64,000 nucleotides of DNA, from positions 2,456,451 to 2,520,450 of the forward strand of contig NZ_CP020991.1 in assembly GCF_002874775.1 (NCBI RefSeq), in the 5' to 3' direction. This document shows positions 39,223 to 46,263 of the stretch, piece by piece. The notes beneath the pieces are model-generated. The model was not told the DNA's origin, ran no database searches, and worked only from the letters and a program-made list of their open reading frames with translations. This DNA comes from Monoglobus pectinilyticus. Its GTDB lineage: Bacteria; Bacillota; Clostridia; Monoglobales; Monoglobaceae. The position numbers and the translations under genes were made by a program. Position 1 is the first letter of the stretch; every line of letters starts with the position of its first letter.

Positions 39223-39755
39223 TTATCATTGTCCTCCTTGTCATAAAAATCTATACAGTCGTTGAACTTTTCGCAGTGGTGGTGTCTTGGTTTAAGTCGA
39301 AGGAGTTCCTCAGGGTCAATATTGTTTTGACTCTCACCAGTTATATTTATTGTCATTCTGTCAATAACATTACAAAAAGTATTCAGGTCATCATCTGAAA
39401 TTCCCGAATACACTTTTTCATCAAATGAGTCAAATATTTTTCTGCATTTTGCAACTGTTTCTTTTCCTAATTCAGTCACATAAAGGTTCTTTTTCCTGAG
39501 GTTATTTTCATCTTCCTTTTTTTCTAAATATCCGGCTTTTTGCATACGTTTGGTAGAAACAGCGATGCTGGCAGGAGAAACGCACAAAAATTCAGCGAGT
39601 TCGTTTTGGCTGCATCCGTCGTTTTTGATTATGTATTCAAGCACCGGGAGCTGACGGATATGCAGTTTGTTGTCCTCAAACAGACTAAAAAGGGTGCTTC
39701 TTTTTAAAATCTGAAATTTGTCGATACGCCCATTAACTTCACGGTAATCAATCAT
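39219..39755 (-). CDS. MarR-family repressor of the ABC exporter operon
   Basis: 178 residues with a winged helix (CSQNELAEFLCVSPASIAVS as helix-turn-helix, KKEDENNLRKKNLYVTELG as wing) framed by dimer helices. The C-terminal tail beyond the usual MarR length (LRLKPRHHHCEKFNDCIDFY) is rich in His and Cys and might bind a metal. The start is the ATG at 39755 with AGGAGGTG 6 nt ahead; the GTG at 39764 lies in that site. A palindrome over its own promoter suggests autorepression, relieved by a ligand. Confidence 0.88.
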   Translation of the reverse strand: MIDYREVNGRIDKFQILKRSTLFSLFEDNKLHIRQLPVLEYIIKNDGCSQNELAEFLCVSPASIAVSTKRMQKAGYLEKKEDENNLRKKNLYVTELGKETVAKCRKIFDSFDEKVYSGISDDDLNTFCNVIDRMTINITGESQNNIDPEELLRLKPRHHHCEKFNDCIDFYDKEDNDK

Positions 39756-39831
39756 AAATTTCACCTCCTGACTTTAGCTTGATTTGGCTTTCAGCCACAT
39801 ACTTTAGTATAATAAGCTTGTTTAAACCGCT

Positions 39832-39880
39832 TAATAGTTAAGCGTTTAACTATTATAGAATATAACAATTATAAAGTCAA
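39832..39880 (-). promoter_or_regulatory. marR promoter with overlapping palindromic operator
   Basis: On the minus strand: TTGACT (39880-39875), 17-bp spacer, TATAAT (39857-39852). The -10 runs into a palindrome with 10-bp arms (taatagttaa-gcgt-ttaactatta, 39832-39855). A dimer bound there would block RNA polymerase, as for many MarR operators. Confidence 0.75.
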
Positions 39881-40109
39881 TAGTTTTTTTATATAATAAG
39901 GAAGAGGAATAAGAGAAAAAGTTTGTTAGTAATATTTAGCACCTTTTAATGTGAGTTACATGTAATAATTTAAAGGATATTACTGCTTGATTTTTGAAGT
40001 TTTTAAGTATATAAGAATAAAATCTGTAATTTCGAACGAAGACTAAGATTGTGACCAAGCCTATACGTTAACTTTTTTAAAAACTGTTATATTATTTAAT
40101 AAGACCATT

Positions 40110-40838
40110 TATGTACTTTGTATATGACCCCATATAATATATATTATTATTACATAATGAGGTGTTTGAATCATTTATTATTACACTAAAAAAGCGGTTT
40201 TTTCAGTGAACTTCGGTAGGGCGGCATAGCCGCCTCGTTAGGTGAACTGCCATCTGAACACGCAGTGTTCAATATATAAAAAAACTATCTATATACTATG
40301 TATATGACCCCATATAAAAAAATTTATTATTACATAATAAGGTGTTTGAACCATTTCTTTTTCTGGCAAGAAAAAGAAACGCTTCACCTGTGACCACACC
40401 TGCAAGGTGTGTGTAATACAAGGTTACTTGTTTTGAATAACCTACAATGTCAATAATATGAATACTCAAATAAAAGAAAAAGTGCTTGCTCGCTTAGGTC
40501 GCCTGCGGTTCCAAGGGGCGCTCGCCCCCGCTAATTTCTTTTGCGCTCCACGCACAAAAGAAAAAGCCTTGTTACTTTCCCGTTGACTTTGTGTGCTGCC
40601 GTGAATAAAGATACTCCGAGTTCTTTATTTATTTACTTATCAAAAAAGCTGGAGTTCAGTTTAATTTAACACACAAAAAAACAGAGGTTTCAGTGAACTT
40701 CGGTAGGGCGGCATAGCCGCCTCGTTAGGTGAGCTACCATCTGAACACGCAGTGTTCAATATACAATTTACTTATTAAAATTAACTATGTATATGACCAC
40801 ATATACAAAAATTTTATTATTACATAAAAATAGTTTAC
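40110..40838. repeat. Intergenic mosaic repeat block R3
   Basis: A long non-coding block (39881-40109 is plain AT-rich DNA). It contains at least three copies of tatatgacccc/acatat with ttattattacataat after it (about 40122, 40300, 40792). Two copies of cttcggtagggcggcatag-type sequence end in cctcgttaggtga and a cacgcagtgttcaatat motif (about 40203-40276 and 40696-40762). One copy of the gaaccatttctttttc...agaaacgcttcacc module is followed by the GC-rich segment gcttgctcgcttaggtcgcc to gcgctcgcccccgctaat (about 40483-40535). The same modules occur in R4 and R5 in both orientations. No transposase is present. Confidence 0.75.
40389..40472. repeat. 84-bp element nested inside block R3
   Basis: In R5 (about 58330) cgcttcacc runs straight into aaagaaaaagtgcttgctcgc. 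Here the two halves are separated by 84 bp starting tgtgaccacacctgcaaggt and ending near atactcaaat. Related sequence stands alone at 58071-58155 and 10341-10425. It thus looks like a mobile small element that landed inside a larger repeat. Confidence 0.6.
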
Positions 40839-40974
40839 GCGCTCGGGTCCGGCGAGCGGAACCGGGTCTAGCTCAGCAAACTATCTCTTAGAATTATAGT
40901 TACCGAAATATCTAATAAATCAAGTATTTATATTTTATATTATCTTCTTTTCGCATTTAAATTGATACTTTCAT
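40839..40974. repeat. Left 136-bp inverted repeat bracketing the accessory island
   Basis: Starts with the GC-rich gctcgggtccggcgagcgga and aaccgggtct, then ttagaattatagttaccg, and ends at gatactttcat. Its reverse complement recurs at 43943-44078 at roughly 80-85% identity by eye and identical length. It abuts the 3' end of the membrane-protein gene at 40996. Confidence 0.8.
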
Positions 40975-40995
40975 AAATTATTGTCCTTTTTATTT

Positions 40996-41388
40996 TTAAT
41001 CGAGTTTTTCTATATCAAGTACAAACTTAGTATGTTTAGTGTACCGAATATGATAATTCCCGTATTTTTCGTAAGCATTCCAGTCACAGCCGTTTAGATG
41101 TTTCAGTTCTTTATTGTCTGTATCGACATATGAAACATGTGGACCAAAGACAATGCGTGTCGGCAATTCATTTACATATAAATCCTGACCGCCGCTTAAT
41201 GCGCTGGGTATATCTGTACTCATATAAATCAAGAAAAACAGTATAACGCAAAAAATAATTATAAACACTACAAAAGTCTCTTTTTCCATATAATCATGTT
41301 TTCTTTTATTTTTCAACATATGTAAAAGGCACAATAAGACAGCTAATGAGCTAACAAATAAAATAATAAAACTAATCCAATAAAGCAT
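40996..41388 (-). CDS. Small membrane protein of unknown function
   Basis: 130 residues: two membrane helices close together (about 2-24, LYWISFIILFVSSLAVLLCL; about 40-60, FVVFIIIFCVILFFLIYM) and a C-terminal hydrophilic domain of about 70 residues that would face outside (LYVNELPTRIVFGPHVSYVD, HLNGCDWNAYEKYGNYHIRY). I do not recognise the family. The start is ATG at 41388 with TTTGGAGG ahead; the longer open frame would run into the next gene. It lies 22 nt after the ComEC-like gene on the same strand and may be cotranscribed. It is inside the repeat-bracketed island. Confidence 0.65.
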   Translation of the reverse strand: MLYWISFIILFVSSLAVLLCLLHMLKNKRKHDYMEKETFVVFIIIFCVILFFLIYMSTDIPSALSGGQDLYVNELPTRIVFGPHVSYVDTDNKELKHLNGCDWNAYEKYGNYHIRYTKHTKFVLDIEKLD

Positions 41389-41410
41389 ATATAAACCTCC
41401 AAATTTAAAA

Positions 41411-42556
41411 TTATGGGTGACAGTTGCCGCAAAGGGTATACCCTGCTTGTATTGCATTGTCACGGGTATCAAAATACATTCTGTTATGTTCTGCCGGGAG
41501 AGTTTTACATGACGGCAGATGAAATTTTTTAGTTTTACTGTTGCCGATATAACCTGCCTCCACTGTATCTCCTTTAGCTTCCGTCTTTGGCGTTGTAACG
41601 TCTCTTTGCGCTGATAGTGTATCAGCGTCCGCATTTTTGGCTGGTGTTATAGTTACGGTATGACCGTTGCTTACAGCAATTATATCTCCTTGAATATCCG
41701 TCCTGTAAACTTTTGCTCCGGCGTCCCCAAGCCGGCTCAACACGTCCTCCGTAGGGTGTCCGTAGGTATTGTCTTTACCGACAGAAATAACCGCATATTC
41801 CGGCATTATCTCACGCAGAAACGGGTAGGTAGTAGAGTTACGACTGCCGTGATGTCCTACTTTAAGCACCGTCGCGGATAAATCATAGCCTTTATCTAAA
41901 ATCTGCTGTTCTTCCTCGCGCTCCGCGTCTCCGGTAAACAAAAACGAAGTTTCACCGTATATAATTTTCATAACAATAGAGCTGTTATTTTTATCATTTT
42001 CCGATTCTGTGACCGGGCCGAAAAAATTAACGGTGCCGCTGCCAAACTGAAAGCTCTCGCCGCAGACAGGGTGTTTTATTATTAAGCCCTGCTCCTCTGT
42101 TTTTTGCTTGAAACTTTGATATGATTTTGTATCAGCTTCAATATTGGGTGCATACACGTTATTGACTGTGATTGTGGAAAGCGGAGCAGAAAGTCCGCCT
42201 ATGTGGTCCTCGTCAGGGTGGGTGCAGATAATATAGTCCAAACAGTTAATTCCTTGATTTTTGAGATAGGTATATATTACATCACTTGCTTTGGGTCTAC
42301 CGCCGTCAATCAGCATTGATTTTCCGTCGCATAATACTAATGCGGCGTCACCTTGTCCTACGTCTATAAAATGAACTGCAAAGGTAGAGTTTTCCGGAAT
42401 TATTGCTGATTCATTTATTTCCGGCATAGCTGTTGCGTACGTGGTATCTGTAGCAGGATTAGTAATTACATCAGTTTGCGTTATCGTACCACAAGCGGAA
42501 ATATTAAATACTATTATAAATATTAAGAATAGAGATAGGATTTTTTTCATGTCCAT
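41411..42556 (-). CDS. ComEC-like metallo-beta-lactamase lipoprotein
   Basis: 381 residues. The signal peptide ends in a lipobox (FNISAC), so it is probably a lipoprotein. Residues about 55-310 match the MBL part of ComEC-type proteins: VHFIDVGQGDAALVL, THPDEDHIGGL (metal motif), FTGDAEREEE and LKVGHHGSRNSTT. The last 45 residues are an Ada-like metal-binding domain: YIGNSKTKKFHLPSCKTLP and GYTLCGNCHP, with three or more Cys and His ligands. Stand-alone proteins of this kind may be extracellular nucleases or phosphodiesterases; no ComEC membrane domain is present. It lies inside the island bracketed by inverted repeats. Confidence 0.85.
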   Translation of the reverse strand: MDMKKILSLFLIFIIVFNISACGTITQTDVITNPATDTTYATAMPEINESAIIPENSTFAVHFIDVGQGDAALVLCDGKSMLIDGGRPKASDVIYTYLKNQGINCLDYIICTHPDEDHIGGLSAPLSTITVNNVYAPNIEADTKSYQSFKQKTEEQGLIIKHPVCGESFQFGSGTVNFFGPVTESENDKNNSSIVMKIIYGETSFLFTGDAEREEEQQILDKGYDLSATVLKVGHHGSRNSTTYPFLREIMPEYAVISVGKDNTYGHPTEDVLSRLGDAGAKVYRTDIQGDIIAVSNGHTVTITPAKNADADTLSAQRDVTTPKTEAKGDTVEAGYIGNSKTKKFHLPSCKTLPAEHNRMYFDTRDNAIQAGYTLCGNCHP

Positions 42557-42709
42557 TTCTCCGTTTCATTTTTACTTTTTCTTTTGGAAAGCATATTTAC
42601 GCATAATTTGTTTACAATACAGTTTAGCACAACTGTATTTACGTTTCAAGTACATATCTATTAAAAATTTGAAAATAAATGTAAAATAGAACGATAAGAA
42701 GGTGATTTA

Positions 42710-43018
42710 TTGGATATTCTTGAAAGATTAAATAAAGTATTAAAAGAAGCAGGTATAACTCGTTATCGACTTTCTAAAAAATGTGATGTACCCGAAGAGA
42801 CACTAACGGGTATATTTAATCGTGGAAGTATTCCAACGATAGTTACTCTTGAAGCAATTTGTAAAGGTTTAAATATTACCTTGTCTCAATTTTTTGCTGA
42901 AAATGATATGATTGAACTTACGCCAGAACTAAAAGAACTATACAGTGATTGGAGATTTTTAACACCAAAGCAGAAAGAGCTAACTAAGCAATTTGTAAAG
43001 GAAATGAAAAATAAATAA
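42710..43018 (+). CDS. XRE-family regulator, first of a tandem pair
   Basis: 102 residues: a helix-turn-helix (RYRLSKKCDVPEETLTGIFN, then IPTIVTLEAICKGLNITLSQ) followed by a short helical tail (LTPKQKELTKQFVKEMKNK) that may form the dimer. It starts with TTG at 42710 behind AAGGTGAT; no nearby ATG is in frame. The next gene is a clear duplicate, about 60% identical by eye. An 18-bp hairpin follows the stop. It probably regulates itself or island genes; target unknown. Confidence 0.85.
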   Translation: MDILERLNKVLKEAGITRYRLSKKCDVPEETLTGIFNRGSIPTIVTLEAICKGLNITLSQFFAENDMIELTPELKELYSDWRFLTPKQKELTKQFVKEMKNK

Positions 43019-43020
43019 GT

Positions 43021-43064
43021 TAAACCGCATATACAGTTTTTGAAGACTGTGTATGCGGTTTAAC
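43021..43064 (+). terminator. Long hairpin after the first XRE gene
   Basis: An 18-bp stem with one G-U pair (21-38 with 47-64 of this stretch; arms begin ttaaaccgcatatacagt) and an 8-nt loop. There is no T run after it, so it could also protect mRNA or be bound by a regulator. Confidence 0.55.
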
Positions 43065-43126
43065 TTAACGAGTATACAAAAACTCCACGTGGTTATAAAA
43101 TATTAAATCGAAAGAGGTGATATTTT

Positions 43127-43438
43127 TTGAATGTACAGGATAGACTTAATGAACTGCTTAAAAAACAAAATTTATCACGGTATAGGCTTGCTAAAAACAG
43201 CGGAATACCAGAGGAAACATTGACAAATATTTTTAAGCGTGGAAGTATTCCAACAATTCCAACACTTGAAATGATTTGTAAGGGGTTAAATATTTCTCTT
43301 TCAGAATTTTTTGCAGAAGATGATATGATTGAGTGTTCTCCAGAGCTTATGGAACTACATGATGAATGGAAATTCTTAACACAAAAACAAAAAAATTTAG
43401 TTTTAGAATTAATAAAAGAAATGAGAAATAAAATATAA
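43127..43438 (+). CDS. XRE-family regulator, second of a tandem pair
   Basis: 103 residues, a duplicate of the gene 110 bp upstream: RYRLAKNSGIPEETLTNIFK and GSIPTIPTLEMICKGLNISL form the helix-turn-helix, with the same FFAEDDMIE link and a helical tail (LTQKQKNLVLELIKEMRNK). It also starts with TTG, behind AGAGGTGAT; the ATG four bases later is out of frame. A terminator follows. It seems to have its own expression unit because the long hairpin separates the pair. Confidence 0.85.
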   Translation: MNVQDRLNELLKKQNLSRYRLAKNSGIPEETLTNIFKRGSIPTIPTLEMICKGLNISLSEFFAEDDMIECSPELMELHDEWKFLTQKQKNLVLELIKEMRNKI

Positions 43439-43487
43439 AAACCGTCATACAGCTACCGAGAATGGCAAGCATATGACGGTTTTTATT
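43437..43487 (+). terminator. Terminator after the second XRE gene
   Basis: aaaccgtcata / tatgacggttt stem with a 22-nt loop that can form a small inner stem, followed by ttttatttta. Confidence 0.7.
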
Positions 43488-43494
43488 TTATGAG

Positions 43495-43830
43495 GGCGTA
43501 GGGCGGTTATACCGCCCTACCGAAGTTCACTGAAAAACCGACTTTTTTTATGAATTAAATAAATAGGAACTTGAAATATCTTTATTCACGGCAGTACACA
43601 AAGTCAACGGGAAAAAACAAGGCTTTTTCATCTTGAAGCGCAGATTCAAGATGAAATTAGCGGGGGCGAGCGCCCCTTGGAGCCGCAGGCGACCTAAGCG
43701 AGCAGTACTTTTTCTTTGGTGAAGCGTTTCTTTTTCTTACGAGAAAAAGAAATGGTTCAAACACCCTATTATGTAATAATAAATTTTTTACATGGGGTCA
43801 TATACAAAGTATATAGGATAGTTTTTTTAT
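43495..43830. repeat. Intergenic mosaic repeat block R4
   Basis: Carries the R3/R5 modules in the opposite order and strand to R3: gcggttataccgccctaccg with aagttcactgaaaaaccg (43501-43545), tttattcacggcagtacaca with aagtcaacggga (about 43580), the GC-rich agcgggggcgagcgcccctt with ggagccgcaggcgacctaag (about 43660-43705), tggtgaagcgtttctttttc with aaatggttcaaacacc (about 43718-43763), and catggggtcatatacaaagt (43792-43812). Non-coding. Confidence 0.75.
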
Positions 43831-43890
43831 AAACAAAATAATATAATTATATATATTGGTTATTCAACTTACAAACAGTAAGTCAAAAAA

Positions 43891-44080
43891 ATAGTTTACG
43901 CGCTCGGGTCCGGCGAGCGCAACCGGGATAGGCTGCATACCAATGAAAGCATCAACTGATACTGGAAGAAGAATAATTTAAAATATAAATACCTTGTATA
44001 TTAGACAATCCGGTAACTATAATTCTAATAGCTAGTTTGTTGAGCCAGACCCGGTTCCGCCCGCCGAACCCGGGCGGCAC
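43891..44080. mobile_element. MITE-like 190-bp element; its right 136 bp is the right island repeat
   Basis: Its two ends are inverted copies of about 28 bp: gctcgggtccggcgagcg with aaccggga at 43902-43928, and the reverse complement of cgcccgggttcggcgggcg with gaaccgggtc at 44048-44078. Positions 43943-44078 pair with 40839-40974 as the right arm of the island's inverted repeat. It has no coding capacity. A short terminal-repeat element moved by a transposase in trans is a reasonable reading. Confidence 0.55.
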
Positions 44081-44124
44081 AGATATTTACTTTAGATTCT
44101 GATTCCATATAAATAAAATAATTT

Positions 44125-44165
44125 AAGGGCACAGTTTTCGTAGCTTGAAAAACTGTGCCCTTTTC
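44125..44165 (-). terminator. Terminator of the rubredoxin-GltS-like gene
   Basis: A stem of about 13 bp (aagggcacagttt / aaactgtgccctt) with a short loop, 34 nt past the gene's stop on the minus strand; the minus-strand 3' side is A/T-rich. Confidence 0.75.
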
Positions 44166-44198
44166 AATTTTAATAAAATTTAAATATAATAATACATA

Positions 44199-45626
44199 TC
44201 AGCAGTGCAGAATATTTGTATATTCTGAAATCTCCCTGCTGGTGGTGCAGAGGTCTGACACACTCATATCGTGAAGATTTTCGTGACCTGTTATGCGCGC
44301 AAACGTTCTTAACTCTTCTAAAGAACAGTTGAGAAAATTAGCAACCCTTAATACTGCCGGTTCCTCTTTAAACCGGCTTCTCAATTCCTCGTCCTGGGTT
44401 GCCATTCCCATAGGACACATACCGCTTCCGCATATCCGATACTGCTGGCAGGCGGCGGCAATCAAACCTGCGCTCGCTACAGCAACCGCATCGGCGCCCA
44501 TTGCTATCGCTTTCGCAAAATCGGACGATACTCTCAGCCCGCCTGTTATTACCAATGAAATATCTGATTTGACAGAATCAAGATATTTTCTTGCCCTATA
44601 TAGAGCAAATACGGTCGGAACACTGGTCGAATCCCTGACTATTGCAGGACTGGCTCCGGTTGCTCCGCCCCTGCCGTCAATCGTTATAAAGTCGGGCTCG
44701 GCAAAAACGCAGTATTCCAAATCTTTTTCTATTTTCCCTGCCGCAATTTTTATCCCTATCGGACGGCCGTCACTGCGTTCGCGAAGTTCTGAAACTAAAT
44801 CTTTTAAGTCTTCCCTTGTATTGATATTTGAAAATTTGGAAGGGCTTATAACATCCTGACCCAGCGGTTTGTTTCTGATTTCGGCAATTTCAGGGGTTAC
44901 TTTTTCTCCCGGAAGATGTCCGCCCATTCCGGGTTTTGTTCCCTGTCCGATTTTTATTTCTATTGCGTCAGCATTTTTAAGGTTTTCATCCGTAACGCTG
45001 TAAAGGTTAGGAACGTATTCAAATATGTATTTATAAGCGGATTGCATTTCCTCAGGCAGAATTCCGCCCTCGCCGCTGCACATTGCCGTTTTTGCCAGCG
45101 CGCTCCCTTTTGCCAGCGCAACTTTAGTCTCTTTTGACATTGCTCCGAAAGACATATGCGATATGTAGACCGGGTTTTCTATGACCATTGGGCGCTTAGC
45201 GTTTTTACCTATTACTGTTGTGGTATAGACATGGGCGTGTTCGTCAAGCGGCGGAGGATTGAGCTGTGCTCCGAGTATAAGTATATCATCCCAATTCGGC
45301 ATTGGACGGCTTGTACCCATAGCTGATATAATGGATTTTCCGGTCACCGCCATTTGGTGAATCTCATCCATATATCTGATTGTTTTATCGTGCCGCTCAT
45401 ATTCTCTGGGGTATGAAAGGTCAATTTTGTTTTCCTGTTTAGTTTTAAACGATTCAAGTTCGTCAGGTTCGTTTGCTTCAGTTGGCTCATCTGATGATTC
45501 TTCAATGAGTTCAAAATCTGAGGCCGGATGTTTACAGACCGGACAAAACTCGATTTCATCAATTGTTTTTCCCTCAGCCTCTTCATCAAAAATAAATCCG
45601 CATATGGGACATTTGTATTTTGCCAT
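44199..45626 (-). CDS. Rubredoxin-fused glutamate-synthase-like FMN/FeS protein
   Basis: 475 residues. Residues 1-45 are a rubredoxin-like domain with two CxxC-type iron ligands (YKCPICGF, FCPVCKHP). An acidic linker (about 45-75) leads to the FMN-binding glutamate synthase domain (about 90-450): GEGGILPEEM, IEIKIGQGTKPGMGGHLPG, ISPSKFSNI, GIKIAAGKIEKDLEY, TIDGRGGATGASPA, and the Cys cluster CRICGSGMCPMG for a 3Fe-4S centre. The glutaminase domain is absent, so it cannot be a full GOGAT on its own. It may transfer ammonia or electrons in an unknown reaction, with the rubredoxin part as electron entry. The start is ATG at 45626 behind AAGGAGTGA. It stands alone. Confidence 0.85.
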   Translation of the reverse strand: MAKYKCPICGFIFDEEAEGKTIDEIEFCPVCKHPASDFELIEESSDEPTEANEPDELESFKTKQENKIDLSYPREYERHDKTIRYMDEIHQMAVTGKSIISAMGTSRPMPNWDDILILGAQLNPPPLDEHAHVYTTTVIGKNAKRPMVIENPVYISHMSFGAMSKETKVALAKGSALAKTAMCSGEGGILPEEMQSAYKYIFEYVPNLYSVTDENLKNADAIEIKIGQGTKPGMGGHLPGEKVTPEIAEIRNKPLGQDVISPSKFSNINTREDLKDLVSELRERSDGRPIGIKIAAGKIEKDLEYCVFAEPDFITIDGRGGATGASPAIVRDSTSVPTVFALYRARKYLDSVKSDISLVITGGLRVSSDFAKAIAMGADAVAVASAGLIAAACQQYRICGSGMCPMGMATQDEELRSRFKEEPAVLRVANFLNCSLEELRTFARITGHENLHDMSVSDLCTTSREISEYTNILHC

Positions 45627-46159
45627 AAAATTCACTCCTTTTATTATATTTATGATACAATTTCAATTTATAGACAAGACTGCTTATTATTTTTTAATTT
45701 AATTATTACTAGTTTTATATGACCTGGTTTTCTTTAATTAATTATATTTACAACACAAATATCTGTGTATATATTGCAGATAGACAAAAGTTAATGTTTT
45801 AATCTTCTCATCTGCGGAGTGGTCTAAGGAGAGTAAGCAGCGTTTTCGAGCCGTTTTTCATCCTTCGGCTCAGTTTAGATAACAGTTAACTCATCTGAGG
45901 AGCTTATTATGTTTATGCAGTTTTTTTCTCAAAACCACTTTTTTACGCATTGTAGCTCCTATTATATATAGAAGTTAACTTTGCTTTTGTGTTATAATAA
46001 ATAGATTTATTTAAATTATAAAATTAATTTAAAAGTTAAACGCCTTTTGTTTTTTATCTTTTTCGACACACTGTAAATCTATTATAATACTATTTTTATT
46101 AATTTTCAACAATTTTTATTACTTTTAATATATTAATTTTATACTATTCGGGGTGCGTG
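45627..46159. other. Gap with an unexplained structured segment
   Basis: No gene. About 45790-45910 differs from the AT-rich surroundings: two copies of ctcatctg.gga (45810 and 45890 region) flank a hairpin gagccg / cggctc (45848-45871). On either strand no reading frame or known RNA could be recognised. The rest is AT-rich. Confidence 0.35.
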
Positions 46160-46188
46160 TTGACTATCCGCTGTTATTTGTGTATAAT
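46160..46188 (+). promoter_or_regulatory. Promoter of mutS2
   Basis: TTGACT (46160-46165), 17-bp spacer, TATAAT (46183-46188), 75 nt before the ATG. Confidence 0.75.
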
Positions 46189-46263
46189 ATTAAGTTGTTG
46201 GTTCCGGGATAATAAGCTGTAACGGAACTTTTCAAAATTGAATTTAAATCTGGGAGATATGAG

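Noticed and set aside
40110-40838. Possible CRISPR array, because of regularly seen repeats
   Set aside because: Repeats are of differing length, orientation and spacing, with conserved spacers; no cas gene in the window.
41389-41634. N-terminal extension of the 130-residue membrane protein into the ComEC-like gene
   Set aside because: The extension is antisense-free but out of frame with a strongly supported gene; TTTGGAGG and ATG at 41388 give a clean start.
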